Positions 27,074-36,477 of a DNA stretch of 64,000 nucleotides are shown here, piece after piece. The notes beneath the pieces are model-generated. The model was given only the letters and a program-made list of their open reading frames with translations. It did not search any database and had not been told where the DNA came from. This DNA is from SZUA-36 sp963704855 (GTDB lineage Bacteria > Pseudomonadota > Gammaproteobacteria > Xanthomonadales > SZUA-36): NCBI GenBank assembly GCA_963704855.1, contig CAVPHY010000024.1:372001-436000 (forward strand). The letters are read 5' to 3'. A program made the translations under genes and the position numbers. Numbering within the stretch: position 1 is the stretch's first letter; the number at the start of each line of letters is the position of its first letter.

Positions 27074-28450
27074 ATGTCCGGCCTGATGTCGCTGGGATTG
27101 TTTCTTGCTGCCGGCCTGTCCTTGCTGGCAGGTTTCCCCGTGGCATTTACGCTGGCAGGTGTCGCACTGATTTTTGCGTTGATCGGTATCATGACGGGTA
27201 TTTTTGATGCCGCGTTCCTGAGTGCATTTCCCAGCCGTATCTTTGGCATCATGAGCAATGAAACGCTGATCGCGGTACCTGTTTTCGTGTTCATGGGAGT
27301 GATGCTGGAGCGCTCAAAGCTTGCCGATCAACTGTTGCAGGCCCTGGCGCAATTGATGCGTAAGGTGCCCGGAGGGCTCGGCCTGGCGGTGATGCTGGTG
27401 GGAACCCTGATGGCAGCCAGTACCGGTATCGTCGGTGCTACGGTGGTTACCATGGGCTTGCTGTCCTTGCCGACCATGCTGCGGAATAATTACGCCCCGT
27501 CGATTGCTACCGGCGCCATCTGTGCAGCGGGTACGCTTGGCCAGATCATACCCCCATCCATTGTCCTGATTCTGCTTGCAGATGTGCTTTCCAATGCCTA
27601 TCAACAGGCGCAATTGCACATAGGTATATTCAGTCCGGAAACGATATCGGTTGGTGAGTTGTTCGCGGGAGCACTGTTGCCGGGGCTGGTGCTGGTGGGA
27701 CTCTACATGCTGTACCTGGTGGTGCTTGCGTTTATCAGACCGTCGGCCATGCCGGCGGTAGAGCAGGTGGAGGGCGAAGATGTCTCCCTGTTCAGGCTTT
27801 TGAGCCTGCTGGCCGGTCCCCTGTTGCTGATCGTGGCCGTGCTGGGTTCCATCCTGGTGGGGCTGGCAACGCCTACCGAGGCTGCGGCCGTGGGCGCGAC
27901 CGGGGCCATGTTACTGGCCCTTAAACAAAAGCAGTTGTCGCTCTCTACCCTGCGTGATGTTGTATACCAGTCTGCCAGGATCAGCGCGATGGTTTTCATG
28001 ATCCTGATCGGTGCTTCGCTGTTCAGCCTGGTGTTTCGCGGATATGGCGGTGATGAACACGTCCAGTCCCTGTTGACAAGTTTGCCGGGTGGTCAGGCCG
28101 GGGCCTTGCTGATCGTTATGCTGGTGCTTTTCCTGCTGGGCTTTATCCTGGATTTCATCGAGATCACCTACGTGGTGGTCCCCATCGTCGGGCCGGTGTT
28201 GCTGGCCATGGGTATCGACCCAGTATGGCTGGGCGTGATGATTGCGATCAATCTGCAGACGTCGTTTCTGACGCCGCCCTTTGGTTTCTCGCTGTTTTAT
28301 CTGCGTGGCGTGGCGCCACCTGAGATTCCAACCTCATCGATCTACAAGGGTGTTATCCCGTTCATTGCCATCCAGCTGGTGATGCTCGGCCTGCTGACCC
28401 TGTGGCCGGGGCTGGCGACATGGCTGCCGACGGTACTTTACCCCGGCTAA
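27074..28450 (+). CDS. dctM: TRAP transporter large permease subunit (DctM family)
   Basis: This membrane protein of about 458 residues has around 12 hydrophobic segments. The family motifs are AGFPVAFTLAGVALIF at the start, MGVMLERSKLADQLL, PPSIVLILLADV, and GFILDFIEITYVVVPI. DctM subunits carry the ion-coupled transport of organic acids captured by a DctP protein. The ATG at 27074 has a GGAG ten bases upstream; earlier starts at 27041 (TTG) and 27053 are also open. Unusually, no small subunit (DctQ) gene is adjacent, and the binding-protein gene is convergent. Confidence 0.93.
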   Translation: MSGLMSLGLFLAAGLSLLAGFPVAFTLAGVALIFALIGIMTGIFDAAFLSAFPSRIFGIMSNETLIAVPVFVFMGVMLERSKLADQLLQALAQLMRKVPGGLGLAVMLVGTLMAASTGIVGATVVTMGLLSLPTMLRNNYAPSIATGAICAAGTLGQIIPPSIVLILLADVLSNAYQQAQLHIGIFSPETISVGELFAGALLPGLVLVGLYMLYLVVLAFIRPSAMPAVEQVEGEDVSLFRLLSLLAGPLLLIVAVLGSILVGLATPTEAAAVGATGAMLLALKQKQLSLSTLRDVVYQSARISAMVFMILIGASLFSLVFRGYGGDEHVQSLLTSLPGGQAGALLIVMLVLFLLGFILDFIEITYVVVPIVGPVLLAMGIDPVWLGVMIAINLQTSFLTPPFGFSLFYLRGVAPPEIPTSSIYKGVIPFIAIQLVMLGLLTLWPGLATWLPTVLYPG

Positions 28451-28463
28451 TGAACAGGCCGCC

Positions 28464-29570
28464 TCAGGTGGCCGGACGCAGGTTTAAAAGGGCGCGCTCC
28501 GATATGGCTGTCCAGGGCCTGACGATTTCCATGTAGGCCTGGTATGAGTCATAGATACGCCCCATCAGCTCTGATCCGGTGGAAAGTTCATACATGTATT
28601 CATCGCTGGTGGTGCCCAGCTGGCTCAGCACTTCATCGGGAAAGCGGCGCAACTCGACATTATGCTCATCGAGCAGGTTCTTTAAAGCCACACCATTGTT
28701 GTAGGTGAAATCCGACAGACTATCGAGAACGGCAGCCTGGCAGGCAACCTTCACGATGGCCTGAAGGTCGGCGGGCAGCGAATCCCAGGCCGCCTGGTTG
28801 ATCATGCACTCCAGGCCCGAGCCAGGTTCCTGCCATCCCGGGTAATAGTAGTATTTCGCGGCTCTGAAAAGACCGAATGCGAGATCGTTATACGGGCCAA
28901 CCCATTCAGCTGCATCGATGGTGCCGGTTTGTAAGGCCGTAAACAGTTCGGCGCCGGGTATATTGGTGGGTGTGCCACCGGCCCGCTTGAGGATTTCACC
29001 ACCGGGACCGGGGATTCGCATCTTGAGGCCCTGGATATCAGCCATGCTGTTGATCTCACGGTTGAACCAGCCACCCATCTGGGGGCCTGAACTGCCCGCT
29101 AGAAATGGGATGAGGCCATGCGGGGCGTACACCTCCTGCCACAGCTCAAGTCCTCCGCCATAGTAGATCCAGCCATGCAGTTCCTGTGCCGTCATGCCAA
29201 AGGGTATGCCTGAGAAGAACTGGGCTGCCGCGGCCTTGCCTTTCCAGTAATAGGTGGCGCTGTGTCCCATTTCTGCGGTGCGCTGCTGCACGGCATCAAA
29301 AACCTCGAATGCGGGTACCAGTTCGTTGCCGCCGTACACCTTGATTTTAAGGCGGCCACTACTGAGTAGATTGATGGACTCGGCCAGCCGATTGGCCCCG
29401 GTGCCCAGGCCAGGAAAGTCACGCGGCCATGATGTCACCATCTTCCATTCGAAGCGCTCCGTTGAAGCCTGGTCCCCGCAGGCCTGTGAACCGCCCTGAT
29501 TTCCGCATGCACTCAATAAACCGGTTGCTCCTGCCAGTCCTGCGGCAGCTACGAATTTTCGTCGATCCAT
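28464..29570 (-). CDS. dctP: TRAP transporter substrate-binding lipoprotein (DctP/TakP type)
   Basis: This 368-residue periplasmic binding protein has an N-terminal MDRRKFVAAAGL twin-arginine-like signal and a lipobox-like LSAC at C22, so it may be a Tat-exported lipoprotein. The mature part has the TakP-like pattern: MVTSWPRDFPGLGTGA, GPQMGGWFNREI, MRIPGPGGEILKRAGG and EWVGPYNDLAFG. TakP-type proteins bind 2-oxo acids, often with a metal ion. It lies 14 bases from, and convergent with, the DctM gene, so it probably serves that transporter, but the two are transcribed separately. Confidence 0.92.
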   Translation of the reverse strand: MDRRKFVAAAGLAGATGLLSACGNQGGSQACGDQASTERFEWKMVTSWPRDFPGLGTGANRLAESINLLSSGRLKIKVYGGNELVPAFEVFDAVQQRTAEMGHSATYYWKGKAAAAQFFSGIPFGMTAQELHGWIYYGGGLELWQEVYAPHGLIPFLAGSSGPQMGGWFNREINSMADIQGLKMRIPGPGGEILKRAGGTPTNIPGAELFTALQTGTIDAAEWVGPYNDLAFGLFRAAKYYYYPGWQEPGSGLECMINQAAWDSLPADLQAIVKVACQAAVLDSLSDFTYNNGVALKNLLDEHNVELRRFPDEVLSQLGTTSDEYMYELSTGSELMGRIYDSYQAYMEIVRPWTAISERALLNLRPAT

Positions 29571-29702
29571 GGATCAAGTTCTCCCAGTAAGGATTTGGGG
29601 GCCTCCAATCCATCCGCGTTCTGGCATCTTGCATCCAGGATTAATCAGAGGCTCCTTAGATGTTATAGTGAAACACAGAAGTCTATATGAGATCAGGATT
29701 TC

Positions 29703-29909
29703 ATGAAATCGGACGATACAACGGAGATCAGGCAATTGCTTTTTGAGTTGCGTGAAGAGCACCGTGACCTCGATATGGCAATCGATCGCATGGCCTTAAA
29801 CCCCCTGCAGGATCAATTGCATCTGCGGCGTTTGAAAAAGCGCAAATTGAAGCTGAAAGACTGGATCACCCGGCTTGAATCCAAATTGATACCGGATATG
29901 GACGCCTAG
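29703..29909 (+). CDS. DUF465 (YdcH) family protein
   Basis: This 68-residue, highly charged alpha-helical protein matches the DUF465/YdcH family: LLFELREEHRDLDMAIDRMA, followed by HLRRLKKRKLKLKDWITRLES. The two helices likely form a coiled coil. Function is unknown. It is a single gene, divergent from dctP and convergent with plsB. Confidence 0.9.
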   Translation: MKSDDTTEIRQLLFELREEHRDLDMAIDRMALNPLQDQLHLRRLKKRKLKLKDWITRLESKLIPDMDA

Positions 29910-29922
29910 CCAGCTAATCTCG

Positions 29923-32433
29923 CTATTCCGATGGGTCCGTCACTTCTGCAACGGGCGTGTGGCGGTCAATCTCCAGCCTGATGCCTTCGCCCAGGATAAA
30001 TTTTGCGTCCCGGCTGATCTGTTCCAGGCGTTCGTCAAACACCAGTTTGTTGGCCTCATTGGGCGACAGGTAGCCGGTTGTGCGCATCTCCGCGATAAAC
30101 GCCCTGAACAGCGCTTTGTCGTAAAACTCCGGTGCATTGAATTCGTGCAGCATCGATATCCGCTGGGCTGTCTGGATACAGAGGTTTTCAAGTTCCGCCC
30201 TGCTCAATTCGCCCGATCCATATTTCGCCAATACCGAGATGGTTATCAGGTAACGGTGGATTGTCTGTAACAGGCTGTGCGCCAGCACGTGCAGTTGTAA
30301 AACCGACTCGGGATTGTCCTTTACGCGTGACAGCGTTTCCCCGTCATCCTTTCTGACCAGCAGGCCATTTTGAACAAGCTGCTCAATGGATTCGTCCAGG
30401 GCCTTGGTGATCTGACGCTGACCCCAGGGTATAAACAGCTCGGCCTGCAGAAATGGCTGGATGATGATAGCGAACTTATGCAGGTACTTGAGCTTGAAAG
30501 TGCGATGTTCCAGGAAGCAACAGGCAACCAGCGACGGCAGGGCCATCAGGTGAGCGATATTGTTGCGGAAGAAAGTCAGGCTGACTGCCCGCTCAGGACG
30601 CAGGGAAATGATGTCACCGAGCACATGTTCCTGGCGTCGCAGGATTTTCATTTCGAAGCCATAGGCGATTATTTCCCTGGCACTTTTCCGGGTTATCGTC
30701 ACGCGTTCGGGTGATGGTTTTTGGCTTAGTAGTGTCTTGTACAGGTCAATTTGCTTTGCGAGTTGTTTCTCGCCCATAGCATGCCGGGGCGTGCCCAGCA
30801 TTGCCGTTGCCAGCAGGTTCACCGGATTTACATCGGCACTGGCATTGATATTCATCATGACTTTCTTGCCAAGGTCCTCAATGACGCCATTTAACCAATC
30901 GGGCCGCTTGGCTTCCCTGCGGAGTGTTTCCTGCCATTGCGGGTCTTGCTGGTTGAGAAGATCATCGAGGAAGATAGGCTCACACAGGCTGACATGTGCC
31001 TCACCGTAGTTGTGCCGGGCAATACCGAAAATTTTTCCGAGGTCGGAAAACCTTTCAGAACGCTTGGCTTTCCCGGACAACTCGGTGGTGTAGCTGTCAC
31101 CTTCAACCAAGCGCTCGTAACCGATGTATACCGGCTGAAACATGATCGGTCTGACCGGTGCATTCAAATAGCTCCTGACCGACATGGCCAGCATGCCGGC
31201 CTTGGGTGGCAGCAGGCGGCCGGTGCGGCTGCGGGTTCCCTCGATAAAATATTCAATCGAGACGCCCTGGGTCTGGATCATGCTCAGGTATTCGTAGAAA
31301 ACGGTCGCATAGAGCTTCTGGGAGCGGAAAGACCTGCGCAGAAAGAACGCACCACAACGCCGCATCAGGGGGCCAACGAGCGGCAGGTTCAGGTTGAGAC
31401 CTGCGGCTATATGTGGCGGAATAAAGCCATGTTCGTGAACCAGGTACGAAACCAGCACGTAATCGAGGTGGCTGCGGTGGCAGGGCACATAGATGACTTC
31501 ATGACCCAGCGACTGGTGTTGCAGGCGATCAAAATAATTGACCTTGATGCCGTTGTATATGCGGTTCCAGAGCCAGGATACCAGGATCTCGGCAATGACG
31601 ATGGCCGAGTACGAGTAATTGGCGGCGATTTCACGTGCGTATTTTGCCGCCTGGCGGCGGGCCTGCTCAAATGTGACACCGGTGCGGCGCGCCTCTTCTT
31701 TCGTAGCCGCACGGACAGTAGGCGAGTTGACGACCAGGTCGACCATGGTGCGACGGTGTGAGAGATCAGGGCCTATGGCGGCGGTACGTACACGCTTGAA
31801 GTGTACCCTGAGTATGCGGGATATCTTTCTTAACGCGACCGATGATTCCAGGCCCTCGGCCGCGAGTTCTTTCAGGGAGATCGGGCGGCTGAACTGGATA
31901 AATGTCCTGCGGCCGTTGACCAGCGTGCTGAAAAGACGGCGAAGCCGTCCGCCAATTTCCCAGTTTTCCGTGAATATTACCCGGGTCAGACCGCTATCCT
32001 TGCTCGGTCTCTGGCCGACCAGTATGGTGACAGGAACCAGCTGAATATCCAGTTCCGGGTTGGCCCAGTTCTGTTCGACCATCAGTCGCAACATCTTTGA
32101 GTGGCGGCGGGGGTCCGGGCTGCGAAACATGAGCCCCTTGAGTCGTTTCAGTACGGCATAAGAGCGGGCGGGGCTTTCCGGAATCCCGGCAACCGGTAAT
32201 AACGCGCGTGCGAGTTTCTGTTGTTCGCAGTATTTGTCGAGCATCAGCACGGATGAGAGGGCATACGAATCCATGACATAGCAGACCGGCCGGCCGTCGC
32301 TGCTGCCGATATTGCCATCGGGGTCCGCCTTGATGCGGGGTTTGACCCATAGACCGAGGATGCTTCGCAGGATCAGGTACCAGCGGAGCTTGAGTTTGTC
32401 GGCCAAAATTAGCTTGGTTTCTTGCTTGCCCAT
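29923..32433 (-). CDS. plsB: Glycerol-3-phosphate 1-O-acyltransferase PlsB
   Basis: PlsB makes 1-acyl-glycerol-3-phosphate, the first committed step of phospholipid synthesis, at the inner membrane. Length is 836 residues, standard for gammaproteobacterial PlsB. The acyltransferase motif I HRSHLDYVL (HxxxxD) lies near residue 320, motif III FIEGTRSRTGRLLPPKAG near 405, and VYIGYERLVEGDSYTTEL follows. The promoter-like element at 32602-32631 and a leader terminator at 32490-32523 suggest that its expression may be attenuated or driven from a separate start. Confidence 0.97.
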   Translation of the reverse strand: MGKQETKLILADKLKLRWYLILRSILGLWVKPRIKADPDGNIGSSDGRPVCYVMDSYALSSVLMLDKYCEQQKLARALLPVAGIPESPARSYAVLKRLKGLMFRSPDPRRHSKMLRLMVEQNWANPELDIQLVPVTILVGQRPSKDSGLTRVIFTENWEIGGRLRRLFSTLVNGRRTFIQFSRPISLKELAAEGLESSVALRKISRILRVHFKRVRTAAIGPDLSHRRTMVDLVVNSPTVRAATKEEARRTGVTFEQARRQAAKYAREIAANYSYSAIVIAEILVSWLWNRIYNGIKVNYFDRLQHQSLGHEVIYVPCHRSHLDYVLVSYLVHEHGFIPPHIAAGLNLNLPLVGPLMRRCGAFFLRRSFRSQKLYATVFYEYLSMIQTQGVSIEYFIEGTRSRTGRLLPPKAGMLAMSVRSYLNAPVRPIMFQPVYIGYERLVEGDSYTTELSGKAKRSERFSDLGKIFGIARHNYGEAHVSLCEPIFLDDLLNQQDPQWQETLRREAKRPDWLNGVIEDLGKKVMMNINASADVNPVNLLATAMLGTPRHAMGEKQLAKQIDLYKTLLSQKPSPERVTITRKSAREIIAYGFEMKILRRQEHVLGDIISLRPERAVSLTFFRNNIAHLMALPSLVACCFLEHRTFKLKYLHKFAIIIQPFLQAELFIPWGQRQITKALDESIEQLVQNGLLVRKDDGETLSRVKDNPESVLQLHVLAHSLLQTIHRYLITISVLAKYGSGELSRAELENLCIQTAQRISMLHEFNAPEFYDKALFRAFIAEMRTTGYLSPNEANKLVFDERLEQISRDAKFILGEGIRLEIDRHTPVAEVTDPSE

Positions 32434-32489
32434 GACTCCAGCTTTTTCTTGTCGGGAAACTATTCTAACTTGGATTTGTGAACACGCAT

Positions 32490-32523
32490 AAAAAATCCGG
32501 GCGAGACACGAGGTCTGCCCGGA
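32490..32523 (-). terminator. Intrinsic terminator between pyrF and plsB
   Basis: On the minus strand a GC-rich hairpin (tccgggc / gcccgga outer arms, agac / gtct inner arms, 5-base loop) is followed by a run of six T. This is the best intrinsic terminator in the window. It lies about 180 bases after pyrF and only 57 bases before plsB. It could therefore end pyrF read-through, or end a short leader RNA from the promoter at 32602-32631. Confidence 0.75.
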
Positions 32524-32595
32524 AAATCCGGCGGAGCCGGAGAGGATCGCTTAATCGAATAAAATTGAGAAATTATTATTCTATTAATTAGTTAG

Positions 32596-32624
32596 GTGTG
32601 TATCGTAATGTTTAACATTAACAA
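32596..32624 (-). repeat. 29-base intergenic element, copy 2
   Basis: This is the partner of the element at 26860-26888, matching at about 25 of 29 positions. It contains a perfect 6-1-6 palindrome (aatgtttaacatt, 32607-32619) that copy 1 keeps only in part. It overlaps the spacer and -10 of the predicted minus-strand promoter, so it could be an operator. Confidence 0.5.
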
Positions 32625-32631
32625 AAGTCAA
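32602..32631 (-). promoter_or_regulatory. Predicted sigma-70 promoter upstream of plsB
   Basis: On the minus strand, TTGACT (32626-32631) and TACGAT (32602-32607) are separated by 18 bases, giving a start near 32595. The transcript would reach the terminator at 32490-32523 after about 105 nucleotides, before plsB begins at 32433. The -35 matches consensus at five of six positions. Confidence 0.5.
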
Positions 32632-32700
32632 CACCCGCAACCAAGATCGGGGTAGACTTTTTACGACTAATCGCAGGCAAAGTAAAGATTTAGGCTGTGA

Positions 32701-33417
32701 TCAGGGCTCCAGCAGCGCCCGGGAAATGTCCGCGTGGATCGATTCTGCGGCCGAAGCGGGGTCGCTGGCCGCACGAATGGGTCTGCCAACCACCAGGTAG
32801 TCCGCGCCGTCGCGAATGGCCTGGTAAGGCGTCATGACGCGTTGCTGGTCATCGTCATTGTGTATAGGCCGGATACCGGGACAGACCGTAATCAGGCGTG
32901 GGTCGGTGTGTTCACGCAGGGCGCTTACTTCCAGACCGGATGAAACCACACCATCGCAGCCCAGCGCCAGTGCCCGTCTTGCACGTGACAAAACCAGTGT
33001 ACGCGCGTCGCATTGGAAACCGAGGTCATCCAGGTCGCCCTGGTCAAGGCTGGTCAGGGCTGTTACGGCGAGTATCTGCATGCTCCCCTTGGCATCCGCC
33101 GCGGCCTTGAGCATGCTGTCGTTGCCGTGTACGGTACAGAAATCCACCTCGTGCTGAGCCAGTTGCCTCACGGCGGCGGCAACGGTCGCCGGGATGTCAA
33201 ACAACTTCAGATCTGCGAATACTTTTTTGCCCTTGCCCTTGAGTTCTGCCATGAGCTCGAAATAATGACCGGACAGGAACACTTCCAGGCCCAGTTTATA
33301 AAACTCGATTGAATCACCCAGCGTAGAAATCAGTGTTTGAGCCTCTTCGAGACTGGGTACATCGAGTGCAAAAATCAAACGTTCGCGGTTGGGAATCCGG
33401 GTGTTAACTGTCATCAT
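32701..33417 (-). CDS. pyrF: Orotidine 5'-phosphate decarboxylase
   Basis: This enzyme performs the last step of UMP synthesis, decarboxylating OMP. From the ATG at 33417, six bases after AGGGGG, the product has 238 residues. The active-site motif DLKLFDIPATV (DxKxxD) is intact, and the phosphate-binding TVCPGIRP and YLVVGRPI segments are present. The ATG three bases later is an alternative. The gene is 16 bases downstream of the alpha/beta hydrolase gene. pyrE lies 8 kb away. Confidence 0.97.
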   Translation of the reverse strand: MMTVNTRIPNRERLIFALDVPSLEEAQTLISTLGDSIEFYKLGLEVFLSGHYFELMAELKGKGKKVFADLKLFDIPATVAAAVRQLAQHEVDFCTVHGNDSMLKAAADAKGSMQILAVTALTSLDQGDLDDLGFQCDARTLVLSRARRALALGCDGVVSSGLEVSALREHTDPRLITVCPGIRPIHNDDDQQRVMTPYQAIRDGADYLVVGRPIRAASDPASAAESIHADISRALLEP

Positions 33418-33433
33418 GATGAGCCCCCTGGCC

Positions 33434-34288
33434 TTATTGATCGTGTTGTAAAAGAAATTCAGTGATACAGATACCCACCTTCTCTGCCTGCTCCATGTGA
33501 AAATGATGATGACCATCATTCACGACATGCCTGCAGTCGGGTATGGCGGAAACTCGTTTGTGCGCCATATCCTCACCAATGTAGGCAATCACGGTGGGTG
33601 AGGTTATTAGCAATGTAGGTGATCGGATTGCGGCGAGCATTTCCAGCGATTGATCGTCACCGGACAATTGCGGTGAACGCCAGTTCAGACGCGGGTCGGT
33701 ACGCCATTGGTAGTAGTCACCGGTGTGCTCGAGCGAGCGCTCGCAAAGCAGGCGCGCAGCATCGTCGGATAAAGGTGACTTCTTTTGCCGCGCGAGCATG
33801 GCCTCTTCAACCGATTCGTAAGGCCTCAGGAAACTACGGGCTTTACGCACCGAGATCATCGACAGGCGCAATTGCTTTGCCGCCTGGTCGGCCGGTAGCG
33901 TTAACAGGCCCAGGGAATCCAGCAATACCAGACGTTTTACCCGCTCGGGCAAGGCAGCCGCGAAGCAACTGGCGACACCGCCACCCATGGAATGGCCGAC
34001 GAGGTGGCATTGATCCCAACCCAGAACATCCAGTACTGCATCGAGGTCAAACAGGTAGTCGGTGAAATAATAATGGTGGGTTTCCGGCCGGTGAGCGGAG
34101 AAACCGTGACCGGCAAAATCGAGCGCCAGCAGATCAAAGTCTGCAAGGTAAGGAGCCAAGGGAACAAAGGATGCGGCGTTGTCCAGCCAGCCGTGCAGGC
34201 ACAACACTTTCGGCGCCCCCGGGCGGGACCAGTGCAGGCCTTCGAGTGTGCCCCACGACAGGTGAATGTTAACCGGGGCAGCCTTCAT
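33434..34288 (-). CDS. Alpha/beta-fold hydrolase
   Basis: The ATG at 34288 overlaps the uvrD stop as ATGA, giving 284 residues. The fold is clear: the oxyanion strand LCLHGWLDNAASF, the nucleophile elbow GHSMGGG with its serine near residue 97, and a late histidine in NDGHHHFHME. It resembles the serine hydrolases often encoded beside uvrD in gammaproteobacteria. No signal peptide, so cytoplasmic. The substrate is not evident from the sequence. Confidence 0.9.
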   Translation of the reverse strand: MKAAPVNIHLSWGTLEGLHWSRPGAPKVLCLHGWLDNAASFVPLAPYLADFDLLALDFAGHGFSAHRPETHHYYFTDYLFDLDAVLDVLGWDQCHLVGHSMGGGVASCFAAALPERVKRLVLLDSLGLLTLPADQAAKQLRLSMISVRKARSFLRPYESVEEAMLARQKKSPLSDDAARLLCERSLEHTGDYYQWRTDPRLNWRSPQLSGDDQSLEMLAAIRSPTLLITSPTVIAYIGEDMAHKRVSAIPDCRHVVNDGHHHFHMEQAEKVGICITEFLLQHDQ

Positions 34289-36471
34289 GAACTGCTCAGG
34301 TTGGCATAGGCCAACACCAGCCACTTGGCGCCTGCACGGTTAAAGTTGACTTGAACACGGGCGTGCTCGCCGGAGCCTTCGAAACTGATGACCGTGCCAT
34401 TGCCGAATTTTTTGTGGCTGACGGATTCCCCCAACCGGAATGGCCAATCCTGACCGGTACCGGAGCCGGGTTTCGGGTACTGCGGAGCCCGTGGGCTGAC
34501 CCAGGGTCTCTGCACCTGCATCCGCGGCCGGATTTCCTGTATCAGGCCCGATGGGATTTCATTTAAAAAGCGTGATGGCCTGCAATGGCTTTCCGAGCCG
34601 AACATCCGCCTGACCTCGGCATGGCTCAGGCAAAGTTGTTCACGCGCCCGGGTGATACCCACGTAACACAGACGGCGTTCTTCCTCGAGACGGCCGCCGG
34701 CCTCCATGACGCTGCGCTGGTGCGGGAACAGGCCGTCTTCCATGCCGACGATAAATACCATCGGAAATTCCAGGCCCTTGGCCGAGTGTAACGTCATCAA
34801 TTGCACACAGTCATCCCAGGCTTCGCCCTGGGTTTCACCGGCCTCCAGTGAGGCATGGCTCAGGAATGACTGCAGATCGGTCATACCGGTATCCGCATCT
34901 TCCGGTGGTATCGTGAATGCCGATGCGGCGTTGACCAGTTCGCGCAGGTTCTCAACCCGTGATTCCATCTTCTCGCGGGGTTCCTTTTCGTAGTGGCTGA
35001 CCAGTTGGCTGTCTTCGATAAGACCCTGCACCTGGTTACCCAGGGTCCAGTTCTCCATGCGTTCACGCATATCGCTTATCAACTTCATGAAAGCGCCCAG
35101 TGCCGCAAGAGCCCTTGCAGGCAGGAGACCTTGACGCAGGCACTCCTGCGCCGCCTGCCATAGGGGCAAACTGCTTTCGCGTGCCTGCATACGCAGTATG
35201 GAGAGTGTTTTCTGCCCGATGCCCCGGGCGGGTGTGTTGATCACGCGTTCGAGCGCGGCGTCGTCGTTCGGGTTCTGGATCAGGCGCAGGTAGGCCAGTG
35301 CATCCCGGATCTCGGCACGCTCGAAAAAGCGTTGACCGCCATAAACGCGATAGGCGATGGATGCCTTGAGCAAATATTCTTCGAACAGCCTTGATTGCGC
35401 CGTGGTGCGGTAAACAATGGCCGCTTCATCGGCACGGCGTCCCTTACCCAGCCACTGCTCAATCTGTTCGACGACAAAGCGAGCCTCATCCTGTTCATTG
35501 AAGGCCGAATAAAGCGTGATGGGTGCACCCTTGTCGTCAGCCGTCCAGAGCTTTTTGCCCATGCGGTCTTCGTTATTGGCGATCAGGGCGTTGGCCGCTT
35601 CGAGAATATTCCCACTGGAACGGTAGTTCTGTTCCAGTTTCACCACTTGCACATCGGCAAAATCACGCCGGAAATGCTGGACGTTCGCAACCTGCGCACC
35701 GCGCCAGCCATAAATGGACTGATCATCGTCACCCACCACCAGTACACGGCCGCTGTCCCCGGCCAGCAGGCGTATCCAGGCATACTGGATGGAGTTGGTA
35801 TCCTGGAACTCGTCCACCAGCAGGTGGCTCAGGCGCTTGCGGTAGTGATCCAGCAGAGATGGATGGTTCAGCCAGAGTTCGTGAGCGCGTAGCAGCAGGT
35901 CTGCGAAATCAACCAGGCCAGCGCGGTCACAACTCGCCTGGTAGAGCTCGTAGATCCGCACCCACTGGGCCGTCATCGGATTGCCCATGTGTTCGATGGC
36001 GTCCGGTCGCTGGCCTTCATCCTTGCGTGCGTTGATATACCACTGGGCCTGTTTTGCCGGCCACTGGGCCTCATCCATTCCTTCTTCCTTGATCAAGCGG
36101 CGCAGTATCCGGTGCTGATCATCGGAATCAATGATCTGGAAATTCTCGGGTAGACCGGCCTCCTGCCAATGCATACGCAGGAACCGGTGGGCGATGCCGT
36201 GAAAGGTGCCGATCCACATGGAGCGTGCGGATACCTGCAGCAGGTCCTGTGCGCGTTCGCGCATTTCACCGGCCGCCTTGTTGGTGAATGTCACTGCCAA
36301 GATGCTCAGCGGTGATACATGCTCCACCTGTATCAACCAGGCCAGGCGATGTATCAGCACGCGGGTTTTACCGCTGCCGGCACCAGCCAGCACCAGCGTA
36401 TGTTTTGATTCGGTGGTTACCGCCTTGCGCTGCGCTTCGTTCAGATCATCAAGCAGGTGGGATACATCCAT
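34285..36471 (-). CDS. uvrD: DNA helicase II (UvrD)
   Basis: This 728-residue superfamily 1 3'-to-5' helicase acts in nucleotide-excision and mismatch repair. Visible motifs are Q motif LNEAQRKAV, Walker A AGAGSGKTRVL, Walker B LLVDEFQDTN, motif III GDDDQSIYGWRGA, motif IV QNYRSSGNI and motif V/VI LMTLHSAKGLEFP with VGITRAREQL. The C-terminal SVSHKKFGNGTVISFEG is the usual Tudor-like end of UvrD. It is coupled to the downstream hydrolase gene by a four-base overlap. Confidence 0.98.
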   Translation of the reverse strand: MDVSHLLDDLNEAQRKAVTTESKHTLVLAGAGSGKTRVLIHRLAWLIQVEHVSPLSILAVTFTNKAAGEMRERAQDLLQVSARSMWIGTFHGIAHRFLRMHWQEAGLPENFQIIDSDDQHRILRRLIKEEGMDEAQWPAKQAQWYINARKDEGQRPDAIEHMGNPMTAQWVRIYELYQASCDRAGLVDFADLLLRAHELWLNHPSLLDHYRKRLSHLLVDEFQDTNSIQYAWIRLLAGDSGRVLVVGDDDQSIYGWRGAQVANVQHFRRDFADVQVVKLEQNYRSSGNILEAANALIANNEDRMGKKLWTADDKGAPITLYSAFNEQDEARFVVEQIEQWLGKGRRADEAAIVYRTTAQSRLFEEYLLKASIAYRVYGGQRFFERAEIRDALAYLRLIQNPNDDAALERVINTPARGIGQKTLSILRMQARESSLPLWQAAQECLRQGLLPARALAALGAFMKLISDMRERMENWTLGNQVQGLIEDSQLVSHYEKEPREKMESRVENLRELVNAASAFTIPPEDADTGMTDLQSFLSHASLEAGETQGEAWDDCVQLMTLHSAKGLEFPMVFIVGMEDGLFPHQRSVMEAGGRLEEERRLCYVGITRAREQLCLSHAEVRRMFGSESHCRPSRFLNEIPSGLIQEIRPRMQVQRPWVSPRAPQYPKPGSGTGQDWPFRLGESVSHKKFGNGTVISFEGSGEHARVQVNFNRAGAKWLVLAYANLSSS

Positions 36472-36477
36472 GCCTAA

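Noticed and set aside
30937..31761. 274-codon open frame on the plus strand
   Set aside because: It is antisense to plsB, whose motifs are intact in the opposite strand.
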